64,000 nt of DNA from Enterococcaceae bacterium (GCA_022649665.1 JALCOL010000006.1:38425-102424); one strand, 5' to 3'; shown: positions 54,779-63,655, numbered from the stretch's first letter. The notes: generated by a model from the letters alone, not told the origin. Numbers and translations: made by a program.

Positions 54779-55570
54779 ATGAAACCATTATCAAAATATA
54801 TGCTGGAAAAAGCGAAAGAAGATCGGCCGCTCGTGGTACCGTATTTTATGGCCGGGATGCGTCCGCTTGAAACTTTGCGGGAAGATATCGAACTGTTAGC
54901 GGATAACGGCGCGACCGCGATCGAGATCGGGGTGCCGTTTTCAGATCCAGTCGCCGACGGTCCGGTGATCCAAGCAGCAGGACTCCAAGCGCTGGGCAAC
55001 GGCACAAGTTTACAAGCGATCATCGAATATTTGAAAACATATCAAAGTCCGGTGCCGCTCGTTTTGATGACTTACTTTAATTTGTTTTATCATTACGGCT
55101 TGGAGCGTTTAGTCAGCGATTTGGCGGAGACGGATGTTGAAGGGCTGATCATTCCCGATCTGCCGCAAGAAATGTATTTTAAAGCGCAGCCGATCGTCGA
55201 TGATGAAAACTTGGCGCTGATCCCGCTGGTCTCGCTTACGAGCGATTTCGCGCGCATCAAAGAGCTGACCGAAAAAGCAGAAGGATTTGTCTATGCGGTG
55301 ACCGTCAACGGCGTGACGGGTGTCGGCCGGACGTTCAATGACGAGCTGAACGCACACTTCGAAAAAACGGCCGCCGTTTCGCCCGTACCGGTATTGGCCG
55401 GTTTCGGGATCGACTCCAAAGAAGCGGTCGCACATTTCAATGAATTATGCGACGGCGTCGTGATCGGCAGCAAGATCGTCCAAGAATTTGCAGAAGGACA
55501 TCGCCGCGAGCTGGCTGATTTTCTGACCAGCTTAACGACGATCCGCCAAAAGAACAAGAAAACAGCTTAA
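54779..55570 (+). CDS. trpA: Tryptophan synthase alpha chain
   Basis: A 263-residue TIM barrel. IEIGVPFSDPVADGPVIQ carries the catalytic Asp and the substrate loop, and the N-terminal FMAGMRPLETLRE holds the acidic residue region. It splits indole-3-glycerol phosphate and passes indole to TrpB. It abuts trpB and is followed by the operon terminator, completing the seven-gene set. Confidence 0.96.
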   Translation: MKPLSKYMLEKAKEDRPLVVPYFMAGMRPLETLREDIELLADNGATAIEIGVPFSDPVADGPVIQAAGLQALGNGTSLQAIIEYLKTYQSPVPLVLMTYFNLFYHYGLERLVSDLAETDVEGLIIPDLPQEMYFKAQPIVDDENLALIPLVSLTSDFARIKELTEKAEGFVYAVTVNGVTGVGRTFNDELNAHFEKTAAVSPVPVLAGFGIDSKEAVAHFNELCDGVVIGSKIVQEFAEGHRRELADFLTSLTTIRQKNKKTA

Positions 55571-55614
55571 AAAAGCAAGGACGTGACATAAATTTTCACG
55601 TCCTTGCTTTTTGC
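55571..55614 (+). terminator. Terminator of the trp operon
   Basis: AAAAGCAAGGACGTGA pairs perfectly with TCACGTCCTTGCTTTT around a short A/T loop, followed by more T. Confidence 0.9.
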
Positions 55615-55666
55615 AGTAAAATAAGGAGGCCGGGCAATCAAAAAGCCAAAAGAAAGGACTTAACAA

Positions 55667-56218
55667 ATGCCAATAATTCTTACGATCGCGCTCTTTGTAG
55701 CAGTGCTCTTGATCGGGACCGGATGCATTGTGTTTTTTGCGATCCGCCATGCTGGAAAAGAAAATCGCAACTATCAAAATTTTGCTGAAAAATACGGATA
55801 TTTTTATGACAAGGCAATGGTCAAAGTCACCCATTACCGCGACTACTCGCAGGACACGGCCGCCCTCAATTTGAACATCCCTACTAGTAATCCGTACTTG
55901 GACAAGTACGCGGACTATACTTCGTTTCCGTTTGGCCGCGGAAGCGCGCGGCAAGTGGCGTATGTCATCGAGGGGAAATACCGAGACGTGCCGTTTACCG
56001 CATTTACGTATCAATTTACCGGGAATCTAGGCGACGGCGGGGGAAGCGGCGGAGTATACGGGATCGTGATGATCCGCAGCGAAAAAGCGCCGAATGACTT
56101 GCCGGAGCACATCTTTTATGAAAAAGGGGTTCTCTGCTATTACGCTTCTGGAAATCTGCAAGTCGAAAAGGTCCAGCCGGTCGTGGCGGCTTTGGCAGCG
56201 TTGACAACAAATGAATGA
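55667..56218 (+). CDS. Membrane-anchored protein of unknown function
   Basis: A 183-residue protein I do not recognise. Residues 3-27 form one membrane helix (ILTIALFVAVLLIGTGCIVFFAI), followed by a soluble domain. That domain has an aromatic- and Gly-rich pattern, with YTSFPFGRGS near 82-91 and FTYQFTGNLGDGGGSGG near 112-128, then a beta-rich tail. A Cys in the membrane segment (about 20) is not in a lipobox. It lies between the trp operon terminator and the MacAB-like locus, on the same strand, with an SD (AAAGGA). Confidence 0.6.
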   Translation: MPIILTIALFVAVLLIGTGCIVFFAIRHAGKENRNYQNFAEKYGYFYDKAMVKVTHYRDYSQDTAALNLNIPTSNPYLDKYADYTSFPFGRGSARQVAYVIEGKYRDVPFTAFTYQFTGNLGDGGGSGGVYGIVMIRSEKAPNDLPEHIFYEKGVLCYYASGNLQVEKVQPVVAALAALTTNE

Positions 56219-56276
56219 AAAGCGTGGTCCCGTGATCTCGGCGGGCAGCTGATCAAAGACTAAAATGTGCGGTTTT

Positions 56277-56331
56277 TTGACAAAAATCGGTCGCGGGAAC
56301 TATTGCAACCCTGCGGCATTTCGTGTAGGCT
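56277..56331 (+). promoter_or_regulatory. Candidate promoters of the efflux locus
   Basis: TTGACA (56277-56282) is 18 bp before TATTGC, a poor -10. A second pair, TTGCAA (56303-56308) and TAGGCT (56326-56331), is 17 bp apart. Neither is strong; the 137-bp gap upstream of 56356 most likely holds a promoter. Confidence 0.35.
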
Positions 56332-56355
56332 CAAAAGATAAAGGGGGAGTTCCAA

Positions 56356-56892
56356 ATGAATAAAGAATTGATCCAAAAAAGGTTCCAAAGCGCGCGGCGA
56401 TGGACAACGGTCCTGCTGGTATTTCTGATTTTGGGGACCTTGAGCAGTCTCGTAAGTCTGCCGGGCACGTTAAAACCCGACCGGCAAACGTATGAATCGA
56501 TCGACAATCTGCAAGTCTACAATTTTATCAATCATCCGCTTTACAAAGTGTATGCCATTCTTTTGATCGCTTTGAATTTTTTCTTGATCGTGAAATTTTT
56601 CCAAAACCGCAAATTGCTGATCGGCCAAAAACTTTGTCCGAAATATCCTTACTATTTGAATACTGCAAAGATCGTTTTGACGAATGTGGTCAGCTTTTTA
56701 TTCGTTTCAACGAACTTATCCTTCGCCTCAGTCGGCCAAGATGCACAGACGCAGCAAGTCGTTTCCACGACGATGACGGTCATGAAAGTTTTTGGTCTTG
56801 TAGTGATGCTGCTTTATGTGGCGATGAATGTCTTAGTGATCGTCCGCTTGTTCCAATTGGAAGGAAATAACGATGAAGGAGTTTCTGCTTGA
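56356..56892 (+). CDS. Four-helix membrane protein of unknown function, efflux locus
   Basis: A 178-residue protein with about four membrane helices (roughly 16-37, 63-83, 103-125 and 143-167) and no recognised domain. The stop TGA overlaps the ATG of the adaptor gene (TGATG), so it is translationally coupled to the MacAB-like system and may be an accessory or immunity protein. This is inference from position. The SD is GGGGGAG. Confidence 0.6.
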   Translation: MNKELIQKRFQSARRWTTVLLVFLILGTLSSLVSLPGTLKPDRQTYESIDNLQVYNFINHPLYKVYAILLIALNFFLIVKFFQNRKLLIGQKLCPKYPYYLNTAKIVLTNVVSFLFVSTNLSFASVGQDAQTQQVVSTTMTVMKVFGLVVMLLYVAMNVLVIVRLFQLEGNNDEGVSA

Positions 56893-58142
56893 TGGACAAT
56901 GAAAAACGAACGAAACCGAAATGGAGCCGCAAAAAACAGATCCGCTGGAGTTTGATCGGTTTGGGGGCATTGATCGTGATTTTGATCGGTGCAGCCGTTT
57001 TTTCCCATTTCAGAAGCAATTCTTCTGCTGAAAAAAGCGATAAATATGCTACCTATAAAGTTAAAGAAGCTGAGCCGCTGATCTTTAAGGGCAGTGTGAT
57101 CCCGTCGCAGACCAAAGAGATCTATCTCGACAGCACGAAAGGCTCGATCTCTTCGATCAGCGTAACCGATGGGCAAACCGTGAAAACGGGGGATGTGATC
57201 TTGACATATAACAACGATACTGTTCAAGAACAAGTCACGACCCAGGAAAGTGCGCTCAATAAAGCATCGCTCGCTGTAAAAAATGCGCAGGACTCGCTGA
57301 CCAATGCGATCAATAAACGCGATGAGCTGCAGCAGAAATTGAACAGCTCGCGCAGCAAACTGAATGCTGAAAAAGGTGATACGGCGGAAAGTGCTGCCAA
57401 CAAGCAGCAGTACCAAGCCGAAGTTTCGCAATATGAAGAAGCACTTAGTTCGGCAAAAGACGCCGTGACCCAAGGCCAACAAGCGCTTGACAGTGCAAAT
57501 ATCGATCTGCAAGACCAAAACAAGCAAGTCGAATCGGCTAAAGAAAAAGTCACGACCAATGTAACTGCCAGCATGGACGGCATCGCGTATGTCAATCCAG
57601 CGGGGCAGACAGAACCTACGACAGCGGTCGTCAAAATCGTCAGTCCGAGTGTGACGATCCAAGGGACCGTTTCCGAATACGATTACCCATCCGTGAAAAA
57701 AGATCAAACGGTAACAATCATGCCAGTCGCTAACGACCAGAAGATCCAAGGCAAGATCACAGCTGTCGATCAGTTGCCGGCGTCTTCCACTGCTGTTTCC
57801 GGCGGGGCATCCTCGACGGCAGCCGCAGCTGCGTCTTCCAGCACCAGCAGCATTGCAAATTATAATTTTACCGTCGCACCGGACTCCGCGATCCAATACG
57901 GCTATAATGTCCAGATCAAAGTTCCGCTTGCTGAAATCAAAGTGCCGTCTTCAGCCGTCCGTAAAGAAGATGGCAAACTTTATGTGTATCTGTATCAAGA
58001 CGGCAAGGCCAAGCGAACTGAGATCACTGGGACCGAAAGCCGCGGGGCATACGTCGTCGACTCCGGGCTTACCAAAGGGCAAAAGATCCTGCAGAGCCCA
58101 GACAAAGATGTTAAAGATGGTGCGAAAGTGACGGTGGAGTAA
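56892..58142 (+). CDS. Periplasmic-adaptor-like (HlyD/MacA family) efflux subunit
   Basis: A 416-residue membrane-fusion-type protein. It has a basic N-terminus (1-16), one membrane helix (about 17-38), a lipoyl-like half motif (about 70-105), a coiled-coil hairpin (about 110-215, rich in Ser/Lys/Gln/Glu), then the second lipoyl half, beta-barrel and C-terminal domains. A Ser/Ala-rich loop (about 300-320) is inserted. In Gram-positives it spans the membrane-wall space with a MacB-like ABC transporter. It is coupled to the ATPase gene, which begins directly after. Confidence 0.85.
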   Translation: MDNEKRTKPKWSRKKQIRWSLIGLGALIVILIGAAVFSHFRSNSSAEKSDKYATYKVKEAEPLIFKGSVIPSQTKEIYLDSTKGSISSISVTDGQTVKTGDVILTYNNDTVQEQVTTQESALNKASLAVKNAQDSLTNAINKRDELQQKLNSSRSKLNAEKGDTAESAANKQQYQAEVSQYEEALSSAKDAVTQGQQALDSANIDLQDQNKQVESAKEKVTTNVTASMDGIAYVNPAGQTEPTTAVVKIVSPSVTIQGTVSEYDYPSVKKDQTVTIMPVANDQKIQGKITAVDQLPASSTAVSGGASSTAAAAASSSTSSIANYNFTVAPDSAIQYGYNVQIKVPLAEIKVPSSAVRKEDGKLYVYLYQDGKAKRTEITGTESRGAYVVDSGLTKGQKILQSPDKDVKDGAKVTVE

Positions 58143-58823
58143 ATGATCGATTTGATCAATGTCAACAAATTCTACCGCAACGATGAAGAAGAGCTCCACG
58201 TCCTAAAAGACATCAATCTCCATATCGAAGAAGGCGAGCTGGTCGCGATCATGGGGCCCTCTGGTTCAGGGAAATCGACGCTGATCAACCTTTTAGGTTT
58301 TATCGATAAACAGTTCAGCGGCGAATATCTTTTTGAAGGCAAAAATCTCGTTCAAGCAAATGACGCAACGCTTTCGCATATCCGCAACAAAACGGTCGGC
58401 TTCGTTTTTCAAAATTTCAGCTTGATCGAAAACGACACGGTCTACGAAAATGTCGAACTGCCGCTTTTATATAACGGTTACGGTTTTGGTCAGACCAAAG
58501 GAAAAGTCGCGAGTGTTTTAAAAAAAGTCGGACTGGATACAAAGGCGAAAAAGCTGCCGAAACAGCTTTCCGGCGGCCAGCAGCAGCGGGTCGCGATCGC
58601 CCGGGCGATCGTCAACAGTCCGAAATTCATCATCGCCGATGAACCGACCGGCGCGCTTGATACCCATACTTCAAGTGAGATCATGAAGTTGTTCGTCGAG
58701 CTGAACCGCGAAGCGGGCGTTACGATCATTCTGGTGACGCACAACCCGGAATTGATCCCTTATTGCACGCGGCTTGTCGAGATCCGCGACGGCGCGATCA
58801 TTGAAGATAAGGAGTTGGTATAG
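58143..58823 (+). CDS. ABC transporter ATP-binding protein (MacB/LolD type)
   Basis: A 226-residue ATPase. Walker A is GPSGSGKSTLINLLGFID (about 39-56), the signature LSGGQQQRVAIARAI (about 140-154), Walker B IIADEPTG (about 164-171) and the His switch LVTHN. The LolD/MacB subgroup powers lipoprotein, peptide or drug export. It is the partner of the permease that starts at the next base. Confidence 0.92.
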   Translation: MIDLINVNKFYRNDEEELHVLKDINLHIEEGELVAIMGPSGSGKSTLINLLGFIDKQFSGEYLFEGKNLVQANDATLSHIRNKTVGFVFQNFSLIENDTVYENVELPLLYNGYGFGQTKGKVASVLKKVGLDTKAKKLPKQLSGGQQQRVAIARAIVNSPKFIIADEPTGALDTHTSSEIMKLFVELNREAGVTIILVTHNPELIPYCTRLVEIRDGAIIEDKELV

Positions 58824-60023
58824 ATGCGGCTTCTTGTCACATTGCGCACCTCATTCAAAGCGGTCTTGAAAAACGGCAAACGCAGTTTTTTGACGATGTT
58901 TGGGATCATCGTCGGGATCGGCGCGGTGATCGCGATCATGTCGATCGGCCGCGGATATGAACAAGATACGATCAAAAGCTTGACCGATTCCAAAGAAGGC
59001 GAAGTCAAGGTGACGGTCAGTTTCCAGCCGAATGACCAAAATCTCTATGAAACAAACCCTAACTTCTTCCAGCAGACCGATCTGGAGCTGGTGAAAAATA
59101 TCGACGGCGTTGAAAAGGCCGAGTTTCCGAAACAAGAGCTGACAACGACCTATATCAAAGTCCAAGTAAAAGACGACAGCAAAGATGAAGAGCTGGTCTT
59201 GACGACTGCGGGCGATAAAGAAATGATCAAAGGGCGCAACGTTTCCGAAGCTGATCAAGCGCTTGCGAACAAAGTCGTCGCGATCGATGATACGCTGGCT
59301 AAGGGATTGTATGATACGAGTGCAAATGCGCTGCATCGCGGCCTGGAGATCAGCGGACAACTCTTCACGATCGTCGGCGTCTACAAAGGGACGGCGGTCA
59401 ATTCGATGTTTTCGATGCCGCTTTCCAATATCATGATCCCGAAAAGCACCTATAATAATTATCTGGCAGAAAAAAACAGCAATTCAAGTATCGAATTGAC
59501 GCTCAAACAAGGCGTCAAGCCGAACAAAGTGACTGAAAAAGCGATGGATATCTTGAAAGACAAAGGAACGATGACCTCGCTCGGGAAATACGAAGTTTAT
59601 GATACCGCGATGATGAGTGATGCGATCGGCAGCATCTTGAGTCAGATCACGCTCTTTATTTCGGCAGTCGCCGGGATCTCGCTGTTCATTGCCGGGGTCG
59701 GCGTGATGAATATGATGTATATCTCGGTATCTGAGCGGACCAAAGAGATCGGGATCCGCCGCGCGCTCGGCGCGACGCAAAACTCGATCATGATGCAGTT
59801 TTTATTTGAAGGAGTTTCGTTGACGCTGATCGGCGGCATCATCGGCTATATTTTCGGGATGCTGCTGGCCTATGGGATCGGCTCGCTCGTCAAAATCTCG
59901 ATTCATATGGATCTGTTCGTCGTTTTGCTGGCGGTCGGGATCTCTTCGCTGATCGGTTTGATTTTCAGCGTCTTTCCTGCCAGAGCCGCTGCCAAAAAGG
60001 ATTTGATCGATATTTTGCGCTGA
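58824..60023 (+). CDS. MacB-type ABC transporter permease
   Basis: A 399-residue permease with four membrane helices: one at about 20-45, then a large extracytoplasmic domain (about 50-270), and three close to the C-terminus (about 275-300, 325-350 and 360-385). The ERTKEIGIRRALGATQNSIMMQFLFEG box (about 300-326) is the FtsX/MacB coupling segment. It exports peptides or drugs with the adaptor and ATPase; substrate unknown. Confidence 0.9.
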   Translation: MRLLVTLRTSFKAVLKNGKRSFLTMFGIIVGIGAVIAIMSIGRGYEQDTIKSLTDSKEGEVKVTVSFQPNDQNLYETNPNFFQQTDLELVKNIDGVEKAEFPKQELTTTYIKVQVKDDSKDEELVLTTAGDKEMIKGRNVSEADQALANKVVAIDDTLAKGLYDTSANALHRGLEISGQLFTIVGVYKGTAVNSMFSMPLSNIMIPKSTYNNYLAEKNSNSSIELTLKQGVKPNKVTEKAMDILKDKGTMTSLGKYEVYDTAMMSDAIGSILSQITLFISAVAGISLFIAGVGVMNMMYISVSERTKEIGIRRALGATQNSIMMQFLFEGVSLTLIGGIIGYIFGMLLAYGIGSLVKISIHMDLFVVLLAVGISSLIGLIFSVFPARAAAKKDLIDILR

Positions 60024-60036
60024 TCGATACTTTTTT

Positions 60037-60066
60037 GTGGCAATATCAGCCCAACTTGGCTAGAAT
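60037..60066 (+). promoter_or_regulatory. Candidate promoter of the ferritin gene
   Basis: GTGGCA (60037-60042) is 18 bp before TAGAAT (60061-60066). It is moderate in quality and 48 bp upstream of the ATG. Confidence 0.45.
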
Positions 60067-60114
60067 AGAATGTAGAGCTGTTTTTTGACAATCATAAAAA
60101 AGGAGAACGATATT

Positions 60115-60630
60115 ATGTTGGATCAAAAAGTTGCAGATTTATTGAACACTCAGATCGAAAAAGAATTGTATTCTGCTTATTTGTATTTGGATTTTGCCAA
60201 TTATTTCGAAGCAGAAGGGCTTGACGGCTTCGCGAACTGGTATACGATCCAAACGATGGAAGAACGGGATCATGCGATGTTGATTCGCCAATATATGCTG
60301 AACAACGACTGCAAAGTCAAACTGTTGCCGATCGATGCTCCGGCAAGCGGCTACAAGAACTATGAAGAACCGCTGAAGGGCGCTTTGGAACATGAAGAGT
60401 ACGTGACAAAATTGATCAATACGATCTATACGGCAGCTCAAGAAGCCAAAGACTACCGGACGATCGAATTTTTGACTTGGTTCGTCAAAGAACAAGGCGA
60501 AGAAGAAAAGAATGCGAACGATATGATCCGCAAATATGAATTATTCGGAACAGATCCGAAGGGCTTATACGCGCTGAACACGGAATTGCGCGGCCGCGTG
60601 TATGCAGCTCCTTCACTTGTGTTGGACTAA
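60115..60630 (+). CDS. ftn: Non-heme bacterial ferritin
   Basis: A 171-residue four-helix ferritin. The ferroxidase ligands align with those of E. coli FtnA: Glu17, Glu50, His53, Glu94, Gln127 and Glu130, all present at the same numbers. Tyr24 near the diiron site is also kept. It oxidises Fe(II) and stores iron in a 24-subunit shell, limiting Fenton chemistry. I choose ATG 60115, behind AAAGGAG. It precedes the flavodiiron gene, separated by a terminator. Confidence 0.93.
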   Translation: MLDQKVADLLNTQIEKELYSAYLYLDFANYFEAEGLDGFANWYTIQTMEERDHAMLIRQYMLNNDCKVKLLPIDAPASGYKNYEEPLKGALEHEEYVTKLINTIYTAAQEAKDYRTIEFLTWFVKEQGEEEKNANDMIRKYELFGTDPKGLYALNTELRGRVYAAPSLVLD

Positions 60631-60640
60631 AGTCGATACG

Positions 60641-60685
60641 AGCTCTTGTATAAGGACTTTGGGTCCTTGTACGAGAGCTTTTTTA
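60641..60685 (+). terminator. Terminator after ferritin
   Basis: A 17-bp stem (60641-60657 with 60663-60679; two G-T pairs) and a short loop, followed by T6. Confidence 0.88.
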
Positions 60686-60728
60686 TTCAATCATCAAAAA
60701 TCGCCAGACTTAATAGGAGAGTGGAAAA

Positions 60729-61949
60729 ATGCAAACGACTCAAAAAATGACCGAAGATGTAACATATATTGGCTGCAGCGATCGACTGATGGATCGCTTT
60801 GAAAATATGTACCCGATCCCGAACGGCATGACATATAATTCGTTTTTCATCGATGACGAAAAGACCGCTGTTTTAGACTCTTCTGACAGCTCGACAACGC
60901 AGCAGTTTTTGGAAAATCTGGATTATGTGCTGGACGGCCGCGACTTGGATTATCTGGTCATCAACCATATGGAACCCGATCACTGTGCGAATGTCGTTGA
61001 ACTAGTGAAACGTTATCCGAAGATCGGTCTGGTGGCGAATAAGCAGTCGCTGCGTTTCATCAAGCAATTTTTCCCGGAAGTCGACTTGTCCGCGAATTAC
61101 CATGAAGTCAAAGAAGGCGACACACTTTCGCTCGGCACGCATGAGCTGACTTTTTATTTTGCACCGATGGTCCACTGGCCGGAAGTGATGTTCACTTACG
61201 ATAAAAAAGACAAGATCTTGTTCTCCGCTGACGCTTTCGGTGCCTTTGGAGCGCTCCAAGGCAATTTGTTCGTTGATGAAGTCGATTATGATCACGAATA
61301 CTTCAGCGAAATGCGCCGCTATTACGCAAACATCTGCGGCAAATACGGCATGCAAGTCAAAATGGCGATGGATAAGCTGGAAGGCGTTGAGATCAAGTAT
61401 ATCGCAACGCTGCATGGACCGATCTGGCGCAAAGATCTGGATTTGATCCTCGACAAATACAAATTGTGGCGCGATTATATTCCAGAAAAGAAAGGTGTCG
61501 TTTTGGCGTATGGGTCGGTTTACGGCCATACTGCCTCAGCCGTTCAATATTTGGCGAGCGTCCTTTCGGAGATGGGTGTCGAAGATCTGCGCGTCTATGA
61601 TGTTTCAAAGACGCATGCGTCCTATATCATTTCCGACATTTTCAAATACAGCAATGTCGTGATCGCCAGTGCGACGTATAATTTGAACATTTATCCGCCG
61701 ATGCAAGCGTTCCTTGACGAAATGAGCCAATTGGAAATCAAAAACCGCAAAGTATCGTTGATCGGTACCGGCTCATGGGCACCGATGGCCGCGAAACTCT
61801 TGCCGAAATTCACTGCTGAAAAACTGAAAGCATGGGAACAAGTCGGCGATACGATGACCGTCTTGACCTCGCTTACGGAAGCGCAAAAAGCGGAAGTCCA
61901 AAAACTAGCGCAGCAGATCGTTGACTCGATGCAAGAAGGCGGCAAATAA
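60729..61949 (+). CDS. fprA: Flavodiiron protein (FprA-like)
   Basis: A 406-residue class A flavodiiron protein. The N-terminal metallo-beta-lactamase-like domain keeps the iron ligands: His80, Glu82, Asp84 (NHMEPDHC), His149, Asp168 and His229. The C-terminal flavodoxin domain (about 255-395) binds FMN at YGSVYGHT and AYGS-type loops. It reduces oxygen to water or nitric oxide to N2O using reduced rubredoxin or another donor, which is not encoded nearby. It ends 1 bp before the Lrp start, so both may be co-transcribed. Confidence 0.95.
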   Translation: MQTTQKMTEDVTYIGCSDRLMDRFENMYPIPNGMTYNSFFIDDEKTAVLDSSDSSTTQQFLENLDYVLDGRDLDYLVINHMEPDHCANVVELVKRYPKIGLVANKQSLRFIKQFFPEVDLSANYHEVKEGDTLSLGTHELTFYFAPMVHWPEVMFTYDKKDKILFSADAFGAFGALQGNLFVDEVDYDHEYFSEMRRYYANICGKYGMQVKMAMDKLEGVEIKYIATLHGPIWRKDLDLILDKYKLWRDYIPEKKGVVLAYGSVYGHTASAVQYLASVLSEMGVEDLRVYDVSKTHASYIISDIFKYSNVVIASATYNLNIYPPMQAFLDEMSQLEIKNRKVSLIGTGSWAPMAAKLLPKFTAEKLKAWEQVGDTMTVLTSLTEAQKAEVQKLAQQIVDSMQEGGK

Positions 61950-61950
61950 A

Positions 61951-62448
61951 ATGGATCAAGAAAAAACAACGCAGCTTTTGCGGATCCTGGAAGAAGATGC
62001 CCGCCGCACCCCGGCCGAGATCGCGATCATGCTCAGTTTGGAAGAAGAAGCGGTCAAAAAAGAGATCCGTTCGCTGGAAGAACAGGGAATCATTTCCGGC
62101 TTCCGGACGCTCGTGAACTGGGACCAAGTCCGCGACGATTGGGTCGAGGCGATGGTCGAGCTGCGCGTGACTCCGCAAGGCGGGGAAGGCTATCAAAAGC
62201 TCGCTGATGAGATCAAGGGCTTTTCGCAAGTCGAAAGTTTGTATTTGATGAGCGGCGGCTACGACTTCTTAGTGATGCTGCAAGGACGCAGCCTGAAAGA
62301 CATTTCGATGTTCATCTCGTCGAACTTGGCATCGATCCCGGAAGTCCAAAGCACGACGACTCATTTTGTGTTGAGCAAATATAAATCCGGCGGGATCGAT
62401 CTGGATCAAGGCCTCCAAAAGGACCGCAGAATGCGGGTGACTCCATGA
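61951..62448 (+). CDS. Lrp/AsnC family transcriptional regulator
   Basis: A 165-residue regulator. The N-terminal helix-turn-helix (about 5-55, RTPAEIAIMLSLEEEAVKKEIRSLEEQGII) precedes the RAM ligand-binding domain (about 75-150, VEAMVELRVTPQGG and ESLYLMSGGYDFLVML). It probably senses an amino acid and may regulate the aminotransferase that follows. I choose ATG 61951, directly after the flavodiiron stop, with AAGGCGG upstream. It overlaps the aminotransferase ATG by 4 bp. Confidence 0.88.
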   Translation: MDQEKTTQLLRILEEDARRTPAEIAIMLSLEEEAVKKEIRSLEEQGIISGFRTLVNWDQVRDDWVEAMVELRVTPQGGEGYQKLADEIKGFSQVESLYLMSGGYDFLVMLQGRSLKDISMFISSNLASIPEVQSTTTHFVLSKYKSGGIDLDQGLQKDRRMRVTP

Positions 62449-63602
62449 AGGAACTTTCCCAGCATTTGATCGATCTAAAGCCTTCCGGGATCCGGCGCTT
62501 CTTTGATATCGTCGCCGATAATCCCGAAGCGATCTCGCTTGGCGTCGGCGAACCGGATTTCAACACGCCGTGGGAAATGACTGAAGAAGGGATCCGGGCG
62601 CTGAAAGCCGGCCGCACTTTTTATACGGCGAATGCCGGCCTGCTCGAGCTGCGCGAAGAAATCGCCAGCTATCTGAATGAACTGATTGGCGTCGCCTATG
62701 AGCCGGAAACAGAAGTAATGGTGACCGTCGGCGGCAGCGAGGGGATCGACTTGGCTTGCCGGGCATTGATCAATCCCGGCGATGAAGTGATCTTGCCGGA
62801 GCCGGCCTTCGTTTCGTACCGGCCGTGCGTGGTAATGGCGGGCGGCAGTGTCAAAACGATCCAGCTGGAAGAAGCAGCGGAATTCAAACTGACTCCGGAG
62901 CAGTTGGAAGAAGCGATCACCGATAAGACGAAAGCCGTGATTCTCTCCTACCCGAATAATCCGACCGGGGCGATCATGACACGTGCCGACTTGGAAAAGC
63001 TGATCCCCGTCATTAAAAAGCATGATCTTTATGTGATCACGGATGAAATCTATGCAGAACTTGTCTACGGTGAAAAACATGTCAGCATCGCTTCACTCGC
63101 CGGAATGCGCGAACGGACGATCGTGATCAACGGCTTTTCAAAGAGTTTCGCGATGACCGGCTGGCGGCTGGGATTTATGGCCGCACCGGCTCATTTGATG
63201 GAAGAGATGCTGAAGCTCCATCAATATGCGCTGATGTGCGCGCCGACGATCAGCCAATATGCGGCACTGGCCGGACTGAAAGGCGACCGCGAATTTATCG
63301 GGCGGATGCGCGAATCGTATGAACAGCGGCGCAACTACCTTTTGCATGAATTGAAGCGGATCGGGCTGGCCACTTATCCGGCCCGCGGTGCCTTTTATCT
63401 TTTCCCGAACATCCAGCAATACGAAATGACCAGCGAAGAATTCGCATTGAAACTTTTGGATGAAGAGGAGCTTGCAGTCGTGCCCGGCGATGCGTTCGGT
63501 GCTTGCGGCGAAGGCTTTATCCGGATCTCTTACGCCTACTCGCTTGATCAGCTGAAAGAAGCGGTCGAGCGGCTGGAAAAATTTTTGAAAAATCTTTCAT
63601 AA
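62445..63602 (+). CDS. PLP-dependent class I/II aminotransferase
   Basis: A 385-residue fold type I aminotransferase. GVGEPDFNTPW, VGGSEGIDLACRAL, YPNNPTGAIM (Asn and Pro contacts), DEIYAELVY and NGFSKSFAMTGWRLGF, where the Lys forms the PLP Schiff base, are all present. It resembles PatA and aspartate/aromatic aminotransferases; the donor amino acid is not certain. Translational overlap with lrp suggests amino-acid control. A strong terminator follows. Confidence 0.88.
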   Translation: MKELSQHLIDLKPSGIRRFFDIVADNPEAISLGVGEPDFNTPWEMTEEGIRALKAGRTFYTANAGLLELREEIASYLNELIGVAYEPETEVMVTVGGSEGIDLACRALINPGDEVILPEPAFVSYRPCVVMAGGSVKTIQLEEAAEFKLTPEQLEEAITDKTKAVILSYPNNPTGAIMTRADLEKLIPVIKKHDLYVITDEIYAELVYGEKHVSIASLAGMRERTIVINGFSKSFAMTGWRLGFMAAPAHLMEEMLKLHQYALMCAPTISQYAALAGLKGDREFIGRMRESYEQRRNYLLHELKRIGLATYPARGAFYLFPNIQQYEMTSEEFALKLLDEEELAVVPGDAFGACGEGFIRISYAYSLDQLKEAVERLEKFLKNLS

Positions 63603-63609
63603 TGAGCTA

Positions 63610-63655
63610 AAAAAGCTGCTTGAAATGTTGAACTCAACATTTCAAGCAGCTTTTT
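63610..63655. terminator. 21-bp perfect-stem terminator after the aminotransferase
   Basis: 63610-63630 pairs without mismatch with 63635-63655 around AACT. The A run at one side and the T run at the other give a bidirectional terminator. The IS end begins about two bases later. Confidence 0.88.

Noticed and set aside
56814..57896. A 360-codon minus-strand open frame opposite the efflux adaptor
   Set aside because: Long but entirely antisense to a clear HlyD/MacA-type protein; its translation is low in plausible structure and has no start signal.
60085..60114. TTGACA (60085-60090) as a -35 for ferritin
   Set aside because: The matching -10 would fall at about 60108-60113, inside or after the SD, leaving no leader. 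The TAGAAT pair further upstream is more sensible.
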